A stretch of DNA of 46,977 nt from positions 1 to 46,977 of the IMG/VR virus record IMGVR_UViG_3300030503_000128. One strand, given 5' to 3'. This DNA comes from a virus. Both the position numbers and the translations under genes were made by a program. Within the stretch, counting starts at the first letter, position 1. Each line of letters opens with the position of its first letter. The notes under the pieces were generated by a model. That model saw nothing but the letters and a program-made list of their open reading frames with translations, ran no database searches and was not told where the DNA came from. Shown piece after piece: positions 1 through 8,083 of the stretch.

Positions 1-166
1 CGTCGGCGTCGTCGGCGTCGGCGTAGGCGGCGGCGGCGTCGGCGGCGGCGGCACTTGCTGCGGCGGCGGCGGCGGCGGCGGCGTCGGCGGCGTAGGCGTA
101 GGCGTCGGCGGCGGCGGCGGCGGCGTCGGCGGCGTAGGCGTAGGCGTCGGCGGCGGCTGTCGACCT
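1..166. repeat. GGC/GTC/GTA trinucleotide repeat tract at the left window end
   Basis: Almost every triplet is GGC, GTC or GTA on the plus strand, read as GCC, GAC or TAC (Ala, Asp, Tyr) on the minus strand. Inside it a 42-base unit is tandemly repeated: the block starting at 83 recurs at 125, a period of 14 codons. The tract lies wholly inside the alanine-rich gene, and all length changes in units of three keep the frame. Bases 1-72 match the last 72 bases of the window at 69 of 72 positions. Confidence 0.95.
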
Positions 167-607
167 AGCATGTTGCGCTGCTTCCTTGCTGCCTTCCTGT
201 TCACAACGAACCGCTGCCGCTTCGAGTTTATCCGCGTGCGCGCTATTGCGCTTTTTGGCGATGCGCAATGCACGCGGGACGATCTGACGTATCGTCTGCT
301 CGACGACGATACGCACAAATAATGCTTGATCGATGCTATCTGAGCCGAGCTGTGCGATCGCCAGCTTGCGCAGTCCCGACGTTCGGGCAGCATCGCTGCT
401 CCATTGTGCGTCGTTAATGCGTATCTTGTACCTACGCACCGCCGACCCGACGCACGACGGTTGATCGGAATGTGGCAAACCCATGGCATAGCACACCGCC
501 GCCTCGACGCACATACCGCCGAGCTTGGGCTGGCCGAGCCCCTTGACGAGTCCGGCATCGACCGTGTCCAGAACGCGGCGGGCGAGTGTTTCATTCAATT
601 CTTGCAT
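1..607 (-). CDS. Alanine-rich trinucleotide-repeat phage protein, N-terminal part (gene continues across the contig junction)
   Basis: The ATG is at 607-605 and the minus frame stays open to base 1. It begins MQELNETLARRVLDTVDAG, contains GMCVEAAVCYAMGLPH and LRKLAIAQLGSDSIDQ, and from about residue 147 becomes a low-complexity run of Ala with Asp and Tyr (ADAYAYAADAAAAA type). Joined to 46977-46655 in the same codon phase it makes 310 codons including the stop, or 24 fewer if the 72-base end overlap is collapsed. I recall similar unnamed phage and bacterial proteins: a conserved N-terminal domain, an Ala/Asp/Tyr linker and a C-terminus like ELKSPGCAFLYLTETE. Function is unknown. The start has an ACGGACACGCC leader like the AAGGAnnnnGCC sites of neighbours. 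It lies downstream of the zinc protein and polymerase in the leftward replication block. Confidence 0.85.
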   Translation of the reverse strand, partial: MQELNETLARRVLDTVDAGLVKGLGQPKLGGMCVEAAVCYAMGLPHSDQPSCVGSAVRRYKIRINDAQWSSDAARTSGLRKLAIAQLGSDSIDQALFVRIVVEQTIRQIVPRALRIAKKRNSAHADKLEAAAVRCEQEGSKEAAQHARSTAAADAYAYAADAAAAAADAYAYAADAAAAAAAAASAAAADAAAAYADADDAD

Positions 608-636
608 GGCGTGTCCGTTGCATGGTTGATGTGTCC

Positions 637-664
637 ACATTACCACGCGTAAGCACAATGTCAA
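637..664 (-). promoter_or_regulatory. Possible sigma70-like promoter before the alanine-repeat gene
   Basis: On the minus strand a perfect TTGACA (664-659) lies 16 bases before TAATGT (642-637), which matches the -10 consensus poorly. It is placed about 30 bases before the ATG at 607, in the gap after the zinc protein gene. The block GTAAGCACAATGT here also occurs near the promoter at 40293. The -10 element is the weak part of the call. Confidence 0.4.
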
Positions 665-668
665 CACT

Positions 669-932
669 TTATCGCAAACTATTTACCAATACGCGACGAT
701 ACGTACCGGGCGCTCCTACGAACTCTCCGCACAGCGGGCACTCCAAACAGTCATGAAAATCGTTGCAATCGTCGCACCAGTGACCTGAAACACCGTCCGC
801 GTGCACGATCCACGCAGCACCTTGTGACCACGCACCGCAATCAGGGCAAAGTAATAAATCGTCGGTCGATGACGGCGGCGCCGGTGCGAAACTGTTGCAG
901 TTGTCCAGCAACTGCTTAAGTGTTGTGATCAT
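669..932 (-). CDS. Small zinc-ribbon protein
   Basis: 87 residues from ATG 932-930, beginning MITTLKQLLDNCNSFAP. It carries CPDCG near the middle and then a dense cysteine cluster in the second half (CDDCNDFHDCLECPLCGE), typical of one or two zinc-binding ribbons. The ATG shares one base with the polymerase stop (TGATG), so the two are probably translationally coupled; an upstream extension inside the polymerase gene exists but lacks support. Function is not known. Position directly after the polymerase suggests a replication or nucleic-acid accessory role, which is inference only. Confidence 0.75.
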   Translation of the reverse strand: MITTLKQLLDNCNSFAPAPPSSTDDLLLCPDCGAWSQGAAWIVHADGVSGHWCDDCNDFHDCLECPLCGEFVGAPGTYRRVLVNSLR

Positions 933-2896
933 CAGTCCTTGCCCCACCGGTCGGACACGGCACCATCGGCGTCCAGCGGCAAGCCTGGCGCCCACGTCGG
1001 CGCGATGCGCATGCGGGCCAGCAGCTGCTCTTTGCGTTGCTCCGCGCGCTCGCGCGGCACCTCAAGGATCGCCTCGTCGTAGACGCGGTGCACGATCTGC
1101 TCGATCGGTGCGACGTCCTTGAGAATCTCCCAAAAGAAATCGCGCGCGAGCCCTTGCGTGAGGTTGTTGCTTAGCACCTTGCGGTCCAAATGCTCGAAAT
1201 ACCCCTCCGGTTTGCGGTACATCGCCACCGGCACCGTCGCGCCCGGCTCCATCATCAACTGCGCGTCGTGGTAGCTGATATCGCGCCCGGATGGCAGGCA
1301 CATGCGCAGCGCCATGCCTTCGCGTACGAACGTGATCTTGCTGCAGCCGCCGCGGCCGATCGGTACGTCGACCGCCTTGCCAGGCGCATCAAGCGCGATC
1401 ATCGCGGCGTACTCCAGCATCGCCCACCAGCGCTCGAACGCCGGCCGCGCCGCACGCCAAGCGTCGACGCTATCAATAGCTGCATCTTCGGTAATGGCCA
1501 CACCGTAGTTACCCGCACCGGCAACCACCGCGCCGGCGCCGCCGCCGTACTGGCCGAGCAGAACGATCACTTTGCCGACTTGTCGCATGTCTTTGGTCAC
1601 TTCGTCGTAAGACACGCCGTATATGCCCATCGCCGACACTTTGTACACGTCGATACCGGCCTCGTAGGCGGCCAGCAGCTCTTCATCGTTGGCCAGCCAC
1701 GGCGCCATGCGCGCTTCGATGCCCGACAGGTCGGCGGCGATCAGCGTGTGCCAGAGCGACGTGGCACAGAACAACTGGCGCTGCGCGTCAGCCATCGCGG
1801 CCAGCGCCGGGCCGACGTCGGGCTGCGACAAATACACCTTGTCGCGTGCCTTGATGGCGGCCATGATCTTTTCACAATCCTCGCGCGACTTGCCCGGGCG
1901 CGGCCGGGCGACGTTGAGCAGCTGCACGTCACCGCAACCCATTGCCGTGTCGCGACCGGTCAGCGCGCCATGGAATACGATGGCATGCGTCATCCGGCCA
2001 TCGACGTGCGCACGCAGGATCGCACCGTGCTTTTTAGGCGCGCGCGAGGCGTCCAGGCGCAGGTTAAGGATCTCGCGCAGCTCGGCGGTCACCGTGTCTT
2101 TACCCAACAACGTTTTCAGCGACTCGCGCCCGGCGTCGGTCAGCTCCGACCCCATGTCGCTCGCCAGATCCTTGATCTTTTCTATCTCGCTGGCCGCCAT
2201 CACGGCGCCGTCGGTCAGCACAGTGATCTTGTAGTCGATCAGCGCCTGCTCGTACTCGGCCAGGTCGGCCATGGCTTGCGCCGCCTGTACGTCCACACCC
2301 AGCCCGCGCTCGTTGATTTGCATGTCGAGCACGTAGAACGCCTGCTCACGCGCCGGCAGCGGCCTTGTGGCGTTCCATAGCCCGATCATCGCGTCAACGT
2401 CCGTGATGTTGTAGGCGCTCTGCACCGCAAACTCGTTCGGGTGCGTCTTGGGTGTCCACTCGGGATGTGTGGCCAGCTGCATCATCACCTTACCGCCCTC
2501 GGTATCCTTGCGAATGGGCAGGTTCGCTGCCTCGCAAGCGCGTTCGAGACTACCGGGCAGGCCGTTGTACCGGGCGCGCGCGGCGCTGCAGCGCATCTGC
2601 TCGCGTGCCATCGGCGTGATTGCTTTGTAGTCACGCACAATGCAATGGTTCCAGATGGCGTAATCGAACGCCGCGTTGTGGGCGACGATTGGCGTGCGAT
2701 TGGCCACGTGATGAATGACGGCGCCGGGCAACGGGTCGCCGATCAGCCAGAGCTGCGTTTCGCTTTCGCCAGGTAGGCGATAGGCGAAACTGTTCGCCCG
2801 CGTTGACGGATCGCGCAGGTAGCGCCCGAGCCCATGCAGCTTCAATTCGCAGTTCGACGTCGTCTCGAAGTCAAGAAATAGCTCGTTGTGGGTCAT
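932..2896 (-). CDS. Family A DNA polymerase with 3'-5' exonuclease domain
   Basis: 654 residues. The N-terminal DEDDy-type exonuclease shows motif I D9-x-E11 (FLDFETTS), motif II N74AAFD78 and motif III Y162NITD166. The C-terminal PolA palm and fingers show motif A at D389 (DLSGIEARMAP), motif B R438, K442 and Y450-G451, and motif C around VYDE at 605-608, where the usual His of HDE is Tyr. It should be the phage replicative polymerase. Its ATG overlaps the helicase stop by four bases (ATGA, 2893-2896) and its stop overlaps the next gene, so helicase, polymerase and zinc protein form a tight translational unit. Length fits phage exo-polA enzymes lacking the 5' nuclease domain. Confidence 0.95.
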   Translation of the reverse strand: MTHNELFLDFETTSNCELKLHGLGRYLRDPSTRANSFAYRLPGESETQLWLIGDPLPGAVIHHVANRTPIVAHNAAFDYAIWNHCIVRDYKAITPMAREQMRCSAARARYNGLPGSLERACEAANLPIRKDTEGGKVMMQLATHPEWTPKTHPNEFAVQSAYNITDVDAMIGLWNATRPLPAREQAFYVLDMQINERGLGVDVQAAQAMADLAEYEQALIDYKITVLTDGAVMAASEIEKIKDLASDMGSELTDAGRESLKTLLGKDTVTAELREILNLRLDASRAPKKHGAILRAHVDGRMTHAIVFHGALTGRDTAMGCGDVQLLNVARPRPGKSREDCEKIMAAIKARDKVYLSQPDVGPALAAMADAQRQLFCATSLWHTLIAADLSGIEARMAPWLANDEELLAAYEAGIDVYKVSAMGIYGVSYDEVTKDMRQVGKVIVLLGQYGGGAGAVVAGAGNYGVAITEDAAIDSVDAWRAARPAFERWWAMLEYAAMIALDAPGKAVDVPIGRGGCSKITFVREGMALRMCLPSGRDISYHDAQLMMEPGATVPVAMYRKPEGYFEHLDRKVLSNNLTQGLARDFFWEILKDVAPIEQIVHRVYDEAILEVPRERAEQRKEQLLARMRIAPTWAPGLPLDADGAVSDRWGKD

Positions 2897-4809
2897 GCTT
2901 TGTACTCGGGGTCATAGCGGAACGCGCGCAGCTCGCCATCGCGCAGGAAACGTATTGTCGTGATGAATACGGCGTTATCTTGGTATTTTGTAAGCGTAAT
3001 GTCAACCGGCTTATCAATCAGATCACGCATGAGCAACGCGCGATGCGCCTCGCCGGGCAGCTTGCGCCCGGTGGCTAGTTCAAAGAATTTGCGCGTGTAG
3101 GCATAGAACGCCCCATCTTGCGCCGTGCGGTCAAAGTCCAGGCGCAGCTTGCATGGGCCCAGCTCGGTCGAGTAGTCGATACGCAGCTGCGAGTTGCCCA
3201 GCGGCGTCAGCACCATGTCTTCGACCGTCGTGGTCATCGTCTGCGCGCAGACCTCGTCCACCAGCGTGACGTCTTCCTCGTTGTGCAGTAAGTAGCTGTC
3301 GTCGTCACCGATCAGGTTTTGCGCGCCGCGGGCGTGCTTTTGCACCACGTAGAGATAGCCTTGGCGCGGGCGACCACACTGCCGACACGTCAGGTGTTCA
3401 GGGTCATTCCAGTAGCTGCACGGTTCGGGCTTGTACGTCGTGCCATCGTCATCCGCGGTGAACCCGTCAAGCTTCAACACCATGCGTAAATCCACCTCAT
3501 CGGGCGGCGAGTGCATCGGGAAACGGATCGCCGAACGCTCGCGCGAGGGCAACGCACTCCCGTCCTTGGCCCGCGGTGCGTTCGGGTTGATCGTGAGCTG
3601 ATCCGAGCACGCCCACATGCCTTTGCGGCTGTCGCCGTTGTCGCGATCCTCGTTGAGCGCGCCATGACGGGAAAAGTTGCCACCGGCATCGAGCGCCAGG
3701 CAGTCCACCTTGCCCTCGTACACGCGAAAGCCGCGCCCGACGATCTGGCGCCACAGCACCAGCGAACGCGTCGGGCGCAGGCACACCAGGCAATCGACAA
3801 ACCGTGCGTTAAAGCCCGTGGTGAGCATCGCCACGGACACGATGTGCCGGTGTGCGCGTTGCAGGTACGCCGCGATGCCATCGACGCGTTCGCTCTTGTC
3901 CAGCTCACCGTGGATGATCACCGAGGACTCACCGCGCTGTTCGAGCGCGGCGTGGATCATCTTGGCATGCGCGATGTTCACCGCGAACCACATGAAGTGC
4001 TTGCGCTCGGCCGCGACGTCAAGCGCGACCTCGACCGCCTCCTCGGTGACCTGCATAGCACGCAGCGCCAGCTCGTCCTCGTCGTAGTCGCCGCCTTTGG
4101 TCTTGATGCCGTCCAGGTTGATCTGTGGGAAGCGCACTGGTGGGGCGTTGATCCGTGCAATCACACCCTCGCGCACCAGGCGGTTGAAATTGCGCCCCGA
4201 CGTGTAATCGCACACCTTCACGTTGAACAGGCCGCACTGCGACAGCGGCACGACGCGCAGGCCCTGCATGCGAAAGTCCGTGCCGGTAAGCGCAATAAAC
4301 CGAACGCGCGGGTTTTTTTCCTTGAGCACGTCGACGATCTTGCGCGCCGTCTTGGTCGACAGATCGAACGCGTGCGCCTCGTCGACGATCACCAGATCAA
4401 AATGGGCAAAGTGCCGGGCCTGATTGACGAAACTCTGCGGCGTGGCGAACGTGATCTGTTCGGTGCGCTGTTTCATGCCCAACCCGGCGCAATACACGCC
4501 GATGCGTGAGGCTAGCGCCGGCGCCAGATAGCCGGCCGCCTCGGCCGTATTCTGGCCGACCAACTCCATCGACGGGGCCAGCACCAGCACGCGGAACGTG
4601 GGCCAGCGCTGAATCGCCGCCTCGGCAATCAGCGTGGCTACCAGCGACTTGCCGCCGCCGGTGACGATCGCAGCGATCGGATGCGTATTCTCCGCCTGCA
4701 CCAGCGCATCCATCACACGTGCGCACGCCTCGGCCTGAAACCAGTACGGCACCAAACGTGCTTTAAGCGGCGTGTGTGCTGACACCGTGCCTGACTCCCC
4801 GAAACCCAT
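2893..4809 (-). CDS. Superfamily 2 DEAH-box DNA helicase
   Basis: 638 residues. Seen: Walker A TGGGKS at 50-55, Walker B DEAH at 143-146, motif III-like TGT at 175-177, motif VI QIVGRGFR at 355-362, and a later cysteine pair CRQCGRP near 475-480 with C464 that could bind zinc. This is the ResIII/Ssl2-like layout of phage replication or recombination helicases; ATP hydrolysis and DNA unwinding are expected from the family. The ATG at 4809 follows the previous stop by three bases and has AAGGCG upstream. It lies just before the polymerase in the same operon, supporting a replication-fork role. Confidence 0.92.
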   Translation of the reverse strand: MGFGESGTVSAHTPLKARLVPYWFQAEACARVMDALVQAENTHPIAAIVTGGGKSLVATLIAEAAIQRWPTFRVLVLAPSMELVGQNTAEAAGYLAPALASRIGVYCAGLGMKQRTEQITFATPQSFVNQARHFAHFDLVIVDEAHAFDLSTKTARKIVDVLKEKNPRVRFIALTGTDFRMQGLRVVPLSQCGLFNVKVCDYTSGRNFNRLVREGVIARINAPPVRFPQINLDGIKTKGGDYDEDELALRAMQVTEEAVEVALDVAAERKHFMWFAVNIAHAKMIHAALEQRGESSVIIHGELDKSERVDGIAAYLQRAHRHIVSVAMLTTGFNARFVDCLVCLRPTRSLVLWRQIVGRGFRVYEGKVDCLALDAGGNFSRHGALNEDRDNGDSRKGMWACSDQLTINPNAPRAKDGSALPSRERSAIRFPMHSPPDEVDLRMVLKLDGFTADDDGTTYKPEPCSYWNDPEHLTCRQCGRPRQGYLYVVQKHARGAQNLIGDDDSYLLHNEEDVTLVDEVCAQTMTTTVEDMVLTPLGNSQLRIDYSTELGPCKLRLDFDRTAQDGAFYAYTRKFFELATGRKLPGEAHRALLMRDLIDKPVDITLTKYQDNAVFITTIRFLRDGELRAFRYDPEYKA

Positions 4810-4812
4810 AGA

Positions 4813-5136
4813 TTACGCCTTGGGCACGAAGTCGCGGACGGTCGGGTTCAAGTGGAACACTTCCAGAATGACCGCCTTGGTGTAAGCGCGCTCGGTGGGC
4901 CACCGCTTGCCGAACACCGGCTTGTCGTAGCAGGCGATCTGCTTGATGCGGCAGTACAGGCTCGCGTCCTTGCCCAGCTGCTGCAGCACCGGCAACGGCA
5001 CGGGCTGCTGACAGGTGAGAAAACGCGAAGCCTCCTCGACGGTGAAATACTCGGCCAGGTTGACCGTCGAGGGGTCAAGCGTGGGCGTCGGTATCGCGGG
5101 CGTAGAGAACGTGGGTGTGCGCTTAACAATCGTCAT
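4813..5136 (-). CDS. Hypothetical protein in the replication operon
   Basis: 107 residues with an AAGGAGTCACACGCC leader directly before the ATG, an excellent ribosome site. The first 27 residues are Thr/Pro rich (TFSTPAIPTPTLDPSTV) and probably flexible; the rest has a helical segment EYFTVEEASRFL, which might begin a small helix-turn-helix, and a C-terminal part with ERAYTKAVILEVFHLNP. I do not recognise the family. It has its own sigma70-like promoter (5165-5193) and precedes the helicase by three bases. Confidence 0.8.
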   Translation of the reverse strand: MTIVKRTPTFSTPAIPTPTLDPSTVNLAEYFTVEEASRFLTCQQPVPLPVLQQLGKDASLYCRIKQIACYDKPVFGKRWPTERAYTKAVILEVFHLNPTVRDFVPKA

Positions 5137-5164
5137 GGCGTGTGACTCCTTGGGCGTAAGCTAA

Positions 5165-5193
5165 AGTTTAAGGCTTGGTCAGCGTATCGTCAA
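5165..5193 (-). promoter_or_regulatory. Sigma70-like promoter, internal to the replication block
   Basis: On the minus strand TTGACG (5193-5188), a 17-base spacer, then TAAACT (5170-5165). The ATG at 5136 lies about 30 bases downstream with a strong AAGGAG site between. The -35 overlaps the stop codon of the gene at 5190-5471. It would allow helicase and polymerase to be read independently of the primase-helicase. Confidence 0.6.
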
Positions 5194-5471
5194 TCTATTT
5201 CGCCGGGTAGCATAGGACGTTTAATAGGAAAAAACGCGGGCGGGTCCGATACCGTTTCGTGCAGTATTTGTTGGCCCATCACGAATGGGCCGGCGACAAA
5301 GTATGTCCAGTCGCGGCACGCTAAAACGGCTTGCTCTTTGGTGGGGTAAACGCCGCTCACCTCCCACGCCTGGTGCGGACCGTCAAAACCGGTAACCGGC
5401 TTGTATATCGCGCGAATTTGACCGACGAGCCACACGTGGCCACCATTTTGATACTGTAAAAAACTGTTCAC
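5190..5471 (-). CDS. Small hypothetical protein
   Basis: 93 residues starting at a GTG (5471-5469) preceded by AGGAGAACGTC, so the start is well supported. The sequence has many aromatic residues (HVWLVGQIRAIYKP, ACRDWTYFVAGPFVMGQQ) and ends MLPGEID; no membrane span or known motif is clear. It may be a small compact beta-rich protein. It follows the primase-helicase stop by nine bases. Function unknown. Confidence 0.7.
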   Translation of the reverse strand: MNSFLQYQNGGHVWLVGQIRAIYKPVTGFDGPHQAWEVSGVYPTKEQAVLACRDWTYFVAGPFVMGQQILHETVSDPPAFFPIKRPMLPGEID

Positions 5472-5480
5472 GACGTTCTC

Positions 5481-7988
5481 CTAGTGCACCTTAGCGACAG
5501 CATGCGCGGCAAACGGATTGATAGCTTGCGTCAATGGATCAGGACTATCGTTATCACCACGGCTATCGAGCGGCACATAGTCGATCGGTGGGTAATACAC
5601 GTTGCCGTTGTATTTTTTCTCGGACGTCCAGCCACGGCTGCGCGCCCACTCGGCGACCTTTTTGGGCTGAATGTCGCGGTTGAGTCCCGACTGCTTGATC
5701 TGCGCCAGCACGTGCGCACTGCGCACCTTTTGCGTGTCGCTAGCCAGTAAGCGATCGAAGATGGGTAGCAGCCACTCATCCAGGCCGTCGGTCGGCGTGC
5801 CGAACCCGCGGCGCATCTGTTCCTTGGTGAACGCGTCCACCGCGCGCGCTGCGGTCGCCGCCAGCAGGCCGTACGTGTCCTCGTTTTCGCAGAACCGTTC
5901 CTTGGCCTCGGCCAGCAACTGCGGCACCTCGACCGTCCAGGTGTGATCTATCTCGTGCGTCACCATCACCGGCATGAACCGGCGGTTGCCTGTACTGTCG
6001 TTGTTGAGTTCGTGCTTGTTGGCCGTGCCGATCAGTACGAACCGGCGCGGGTGCGGCGCCGCGCTGACCTCGTACAGGTCGCGGTAGACGTCGTCGCTGT
6101 TGGTGGCCCATGTCTTGACCGCTTCCACGTCGCGCTTGGCGTGTCCCGACATCTCGGCCAGCTCGGCGACCATCGAGGTGCGTGCCAGCAGGGACATTTT
6201 CACCGGGTCGGCAAACTCGATAGCCGGTGTGGCCGGGCAGCCTACCGCGGCGGCAAGTGCTTTGACGAAATGGCGCGACTTGCCCCAGCCTTGCGTTTCG
6301 CTGATCAGCACTGGCACCACGTCATGTGACGCGCCTGGCGCCAGCTGGCGACGCACCAGGCCGGCGAACAGGTACTGACCGGTGGCCGTGAGCGCGGGGG
6401 ACGGCGGTGCGCCGCATACGTCCTCGAACACGGTATCGAGTCGCGACACACGGTCCCACGCGGGCAACGCGTCGACAAAATCGCGCCACGGGTCGTAACT
6501 GTTGGAAAAAATGACCGTCGCCATCGCCGCCTTCACCCCCGCGTCGGTCATCCCGAGACACCCCAGCCGCGGCATCGCGAGCAGTATCTTGCCCGATTCG
6601 GCCTTGCTGACGTCGTTGGCGGTCGAGGTGGCCGCGTTGTAGCGCAGCGGTCGGCCCAGTTCGTCGTTTAGCGCGGCGAGCGCTGTGACGGCATTGGATT
6701 GGGGTGTCGAGCCTTTGCCCATGCGCTCGGGGTAGTCAATGGCGCCGTCCAGCCGGATCGCCGCGCGCGTCCACCGGTCCACCGCCGGCGCGGACTGTTC
6801 CTGAAACACGTAGAACGTCTGGTCCTTGTACGAGAAAATGCCGCGCTTGCTGCTGCGCGTGGTGAGCACGGCTTTCGTGAAATGCAGGGGCGTCAGGTCG
6901 TCGCGTAGCGCGTCATCGGGCGCGGCGCACGGATCGCCGGCGATGGCCTCCCACTGCGTCAGAATGTCGCCCACGGAGCGCAAACCGCCGTGCTCGAAGG
7001 CGATCAGCATGTCGCGCGGCAGCTGCTGTGCATCGCGCGCCTGAATCGCTGCGGTGGCCATCCGCTCGGCCGTCTCGTTGTCCCACCCCTGCGCCGAGGC
7101 GCGGGCCAGGTGCCAGCGGAAGGCGGCGCGGTTGGCCTCGGGTTTGCTGTGCTGCTTGGCCAGGCTGCGCATCGTCTCGACCTGGCGCAGCTGCAGCGTT
7201 TTCAGTGGCGCCAGCCGCGCGACGTTGATCATGCCATTTTCGGCGTGACCGGGCGGGCGTCCCATCGCGACGCTGCGCGGACGAATCACCCATTGCTGAT
7301 CGTCGGGCACGCGGCGCACGACGCCCTCATGCAATATCGGCGCGGCCTCGAACAGGATGCGTTGTGTCTGGTAGATCGAGGCATCGGACAGCTGGCGCAC
7401 CAGCAGCGCGCCGCTGCGACTGATCTTGATGTAACCCCGCCCACCAAGCCACTGATCGTCCTGCAGCCGCTTGGCCAGTTCGGGAATCTTCTGGCCGTCG
7501 GTCGCGGCGAGATAGACGTGCACCCCACGTAGTGCCCGACCGTGCACGTAGGATGAGGCCGAGGGGCGCGCGACGCGTAGCGCGTCCTTGATCCACGGCG
7601 AGCACGATTCGAGGGCGTCCAGCACGGCGTCGACGCTACGGAACTCCGAACCTTCATCGACGTCGACGTCGATGGGAAACAGCGCCTCGCCATAGGGCCA
7701 GGTGAATGCGCTACCGATGCGCGGGGTGCCGGGGTCGCCGTTCTCGGCGGCGCGGCGCGTGGTCAACGCGGTGTCGCCGTGCACGTTCAGGCCGCAGCAC
7801 AACGCATCTTCGGCGGTGAGCAGCGGCATCACCGAGCGCAGTTGGGTGACGTCTTCGATCTGCAGTTTCTTGGAGAAGCCGGTCGCCATGTTGGCGATCG
7901 TGCCGGGTATCAGGGTGCCGTCGACCAGACGGAATTCCTTGGTCAGCGCACAGTTCGTCGAGGTCAGTACCGTGAAGGAAATACTCAT
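5481..7988 (-). CDS. Primase-helicase (AEP-like primase plus VirE/VapE-type ATPase)
   Basis: 835 residues from ATG 7988-7986. The N-terminal half resembles an archaeo-eukaryotic-type primase: IDVDVD (D107, D109, D111) followed by SSYVHG at 145-150 and GVHVYL. The C-terminal half carries Walker A QGWGKS at 566-571, Walker B MVAELAEM at 606-613, a GTANKHELN sensor segment and TGNRRFMPV, the pattern of VirE/VapE and D5-like superfamily 3 helicases. It should prime and help open DNA at the origin. A GTG-started upstream extension is rejected because it runs through a hairpin; instead the ATG overlaps the stop of a 12-codon leader (ATGA). It is the first large gene leftward from the AT-rich control region. 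Confidence 0.9.
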   Translation of the reverse strand: MSISFTVLTSTNCALTKEFRLVDGTLIPGTIANMATGFSKKLQIEDVTQLRSVMPLLTAEDALCCGLNVHGDTALTTRRAAENGDPGTPRIGSAFTWPYGEALFPIDVDVDEGSEFRSVDAVLDALESCSPWIKDALRVARPSASSYVHGRALRGVHVYLAATDGQKIPELAKRLQDDQWLGGRGYIKISRSGALLVRQLSDASIYQTQRILFEAAPILHEGVVRRVPDDQQWVIRPRSVAMGRPPGHAENGMINVARLAPLKTLQLRQVETMRSLAKQHSKPEANRAAFRWHLARASAQGWDNETAERMATAAIQARDAQQLPRDMLIAFEHGGLRSVGDILTQWEAIAGDPCAAPDDALRDDLTPLHFTKAVLTTRSSKRGIFSYKDQTFYVFQEQSAPAVDRWTRAAIRLDGAIDYPERMGKGSTPQSNAVTALAALNDELGRPLRYNAATSTANDVSKAESGKILLAMPRLGCLGMTDAGVKAAMATVIFSNSYDPWRDFVDALPAWDRVSRLDTVFEDVCGAPPSPALTATGQYLFAGLVRRQLAPGASHDVVPVLISETQGWGKSRHFVKALAAAVGCPATPAIEFADPVKMSLLARTSMVAELAEMSGHAKRDVEAVKTWATNSDDVYRDLYEVSAAPHPRRFVLIGTANKHELNNDSTGNRRFMPVMVTHEIDHTWTVEVPQLLAEAKERFCENEDTYGLLAATAARAVDAFTKEQMRRGFGTPTDGLDEWLLPIFDRLLASDTQKVRSAHVLAQIKQSGLNRDIQPKKVAEWARSRGWTSEKKYNGNVYYPPIDYVPLDSRGDNDSPDPLTQAINPFAAHAVAKVH

Positions 7989-8023
7989 AGCCGATAGACA
8001 CCGGCAATGGTGGGTGATAGCAT
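7985..8023 (-). CDS. Twelve-codon leader peptide coupled to the primase-helicase
   Basis: On the minus strand AAGGAATTCGCCGCC precedes ATG 8023-8021, which opens a 12-residue frame MLSPTIAGVYRL ending in TGA at 7987-7985. The stop overlaps the primase ATG as ATGA. The primase ATG has no good ribosome site of its own, while the leader does, so the leader probably delivers ribosomes by termination-reinitiation. Everything but the function is read directly; expression is not proven. Confidence 0.6.
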   Translation of the reverse strand: MLSPTIAGVYRL

Positions 8024-8051
8024 GGCGGCGAATTCCTTGGTGTGTTTTCTT

Positions 8052-8083
8052 AACGCCGCGCCTCACTCGCGCGGCGTTTCTTT
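8052..8083. promoter_or_regulatory. Perfect 10-bp stem hairpin in the primase 5' leader
   Basis: AACGCCGCGC (8052-8061) and GCGCGGCGTT (8069-8078) form a perfect stem with a 7-base loop, followed on the plus strand by TTTCTTTGTG. In plus orientation it looks like a terminator, but no plus gene reads into it. On the minus strand it lies in the untranslated leader just upstream of the 12-codon peptide, where it could affect RNA stability or translation. Confidence 0.55.

Noticed and set aside
1-166. CRISPR array
   Set aside because: The repeat is a simple in-frame trinucleotide tract without spacers of constant length.
1190-2380. Long plus-strand frame opposite the polymerase
   Set aside because: High-GC antisense shadow rich in Arg and His; the minus frame has clear polymerase motifs.
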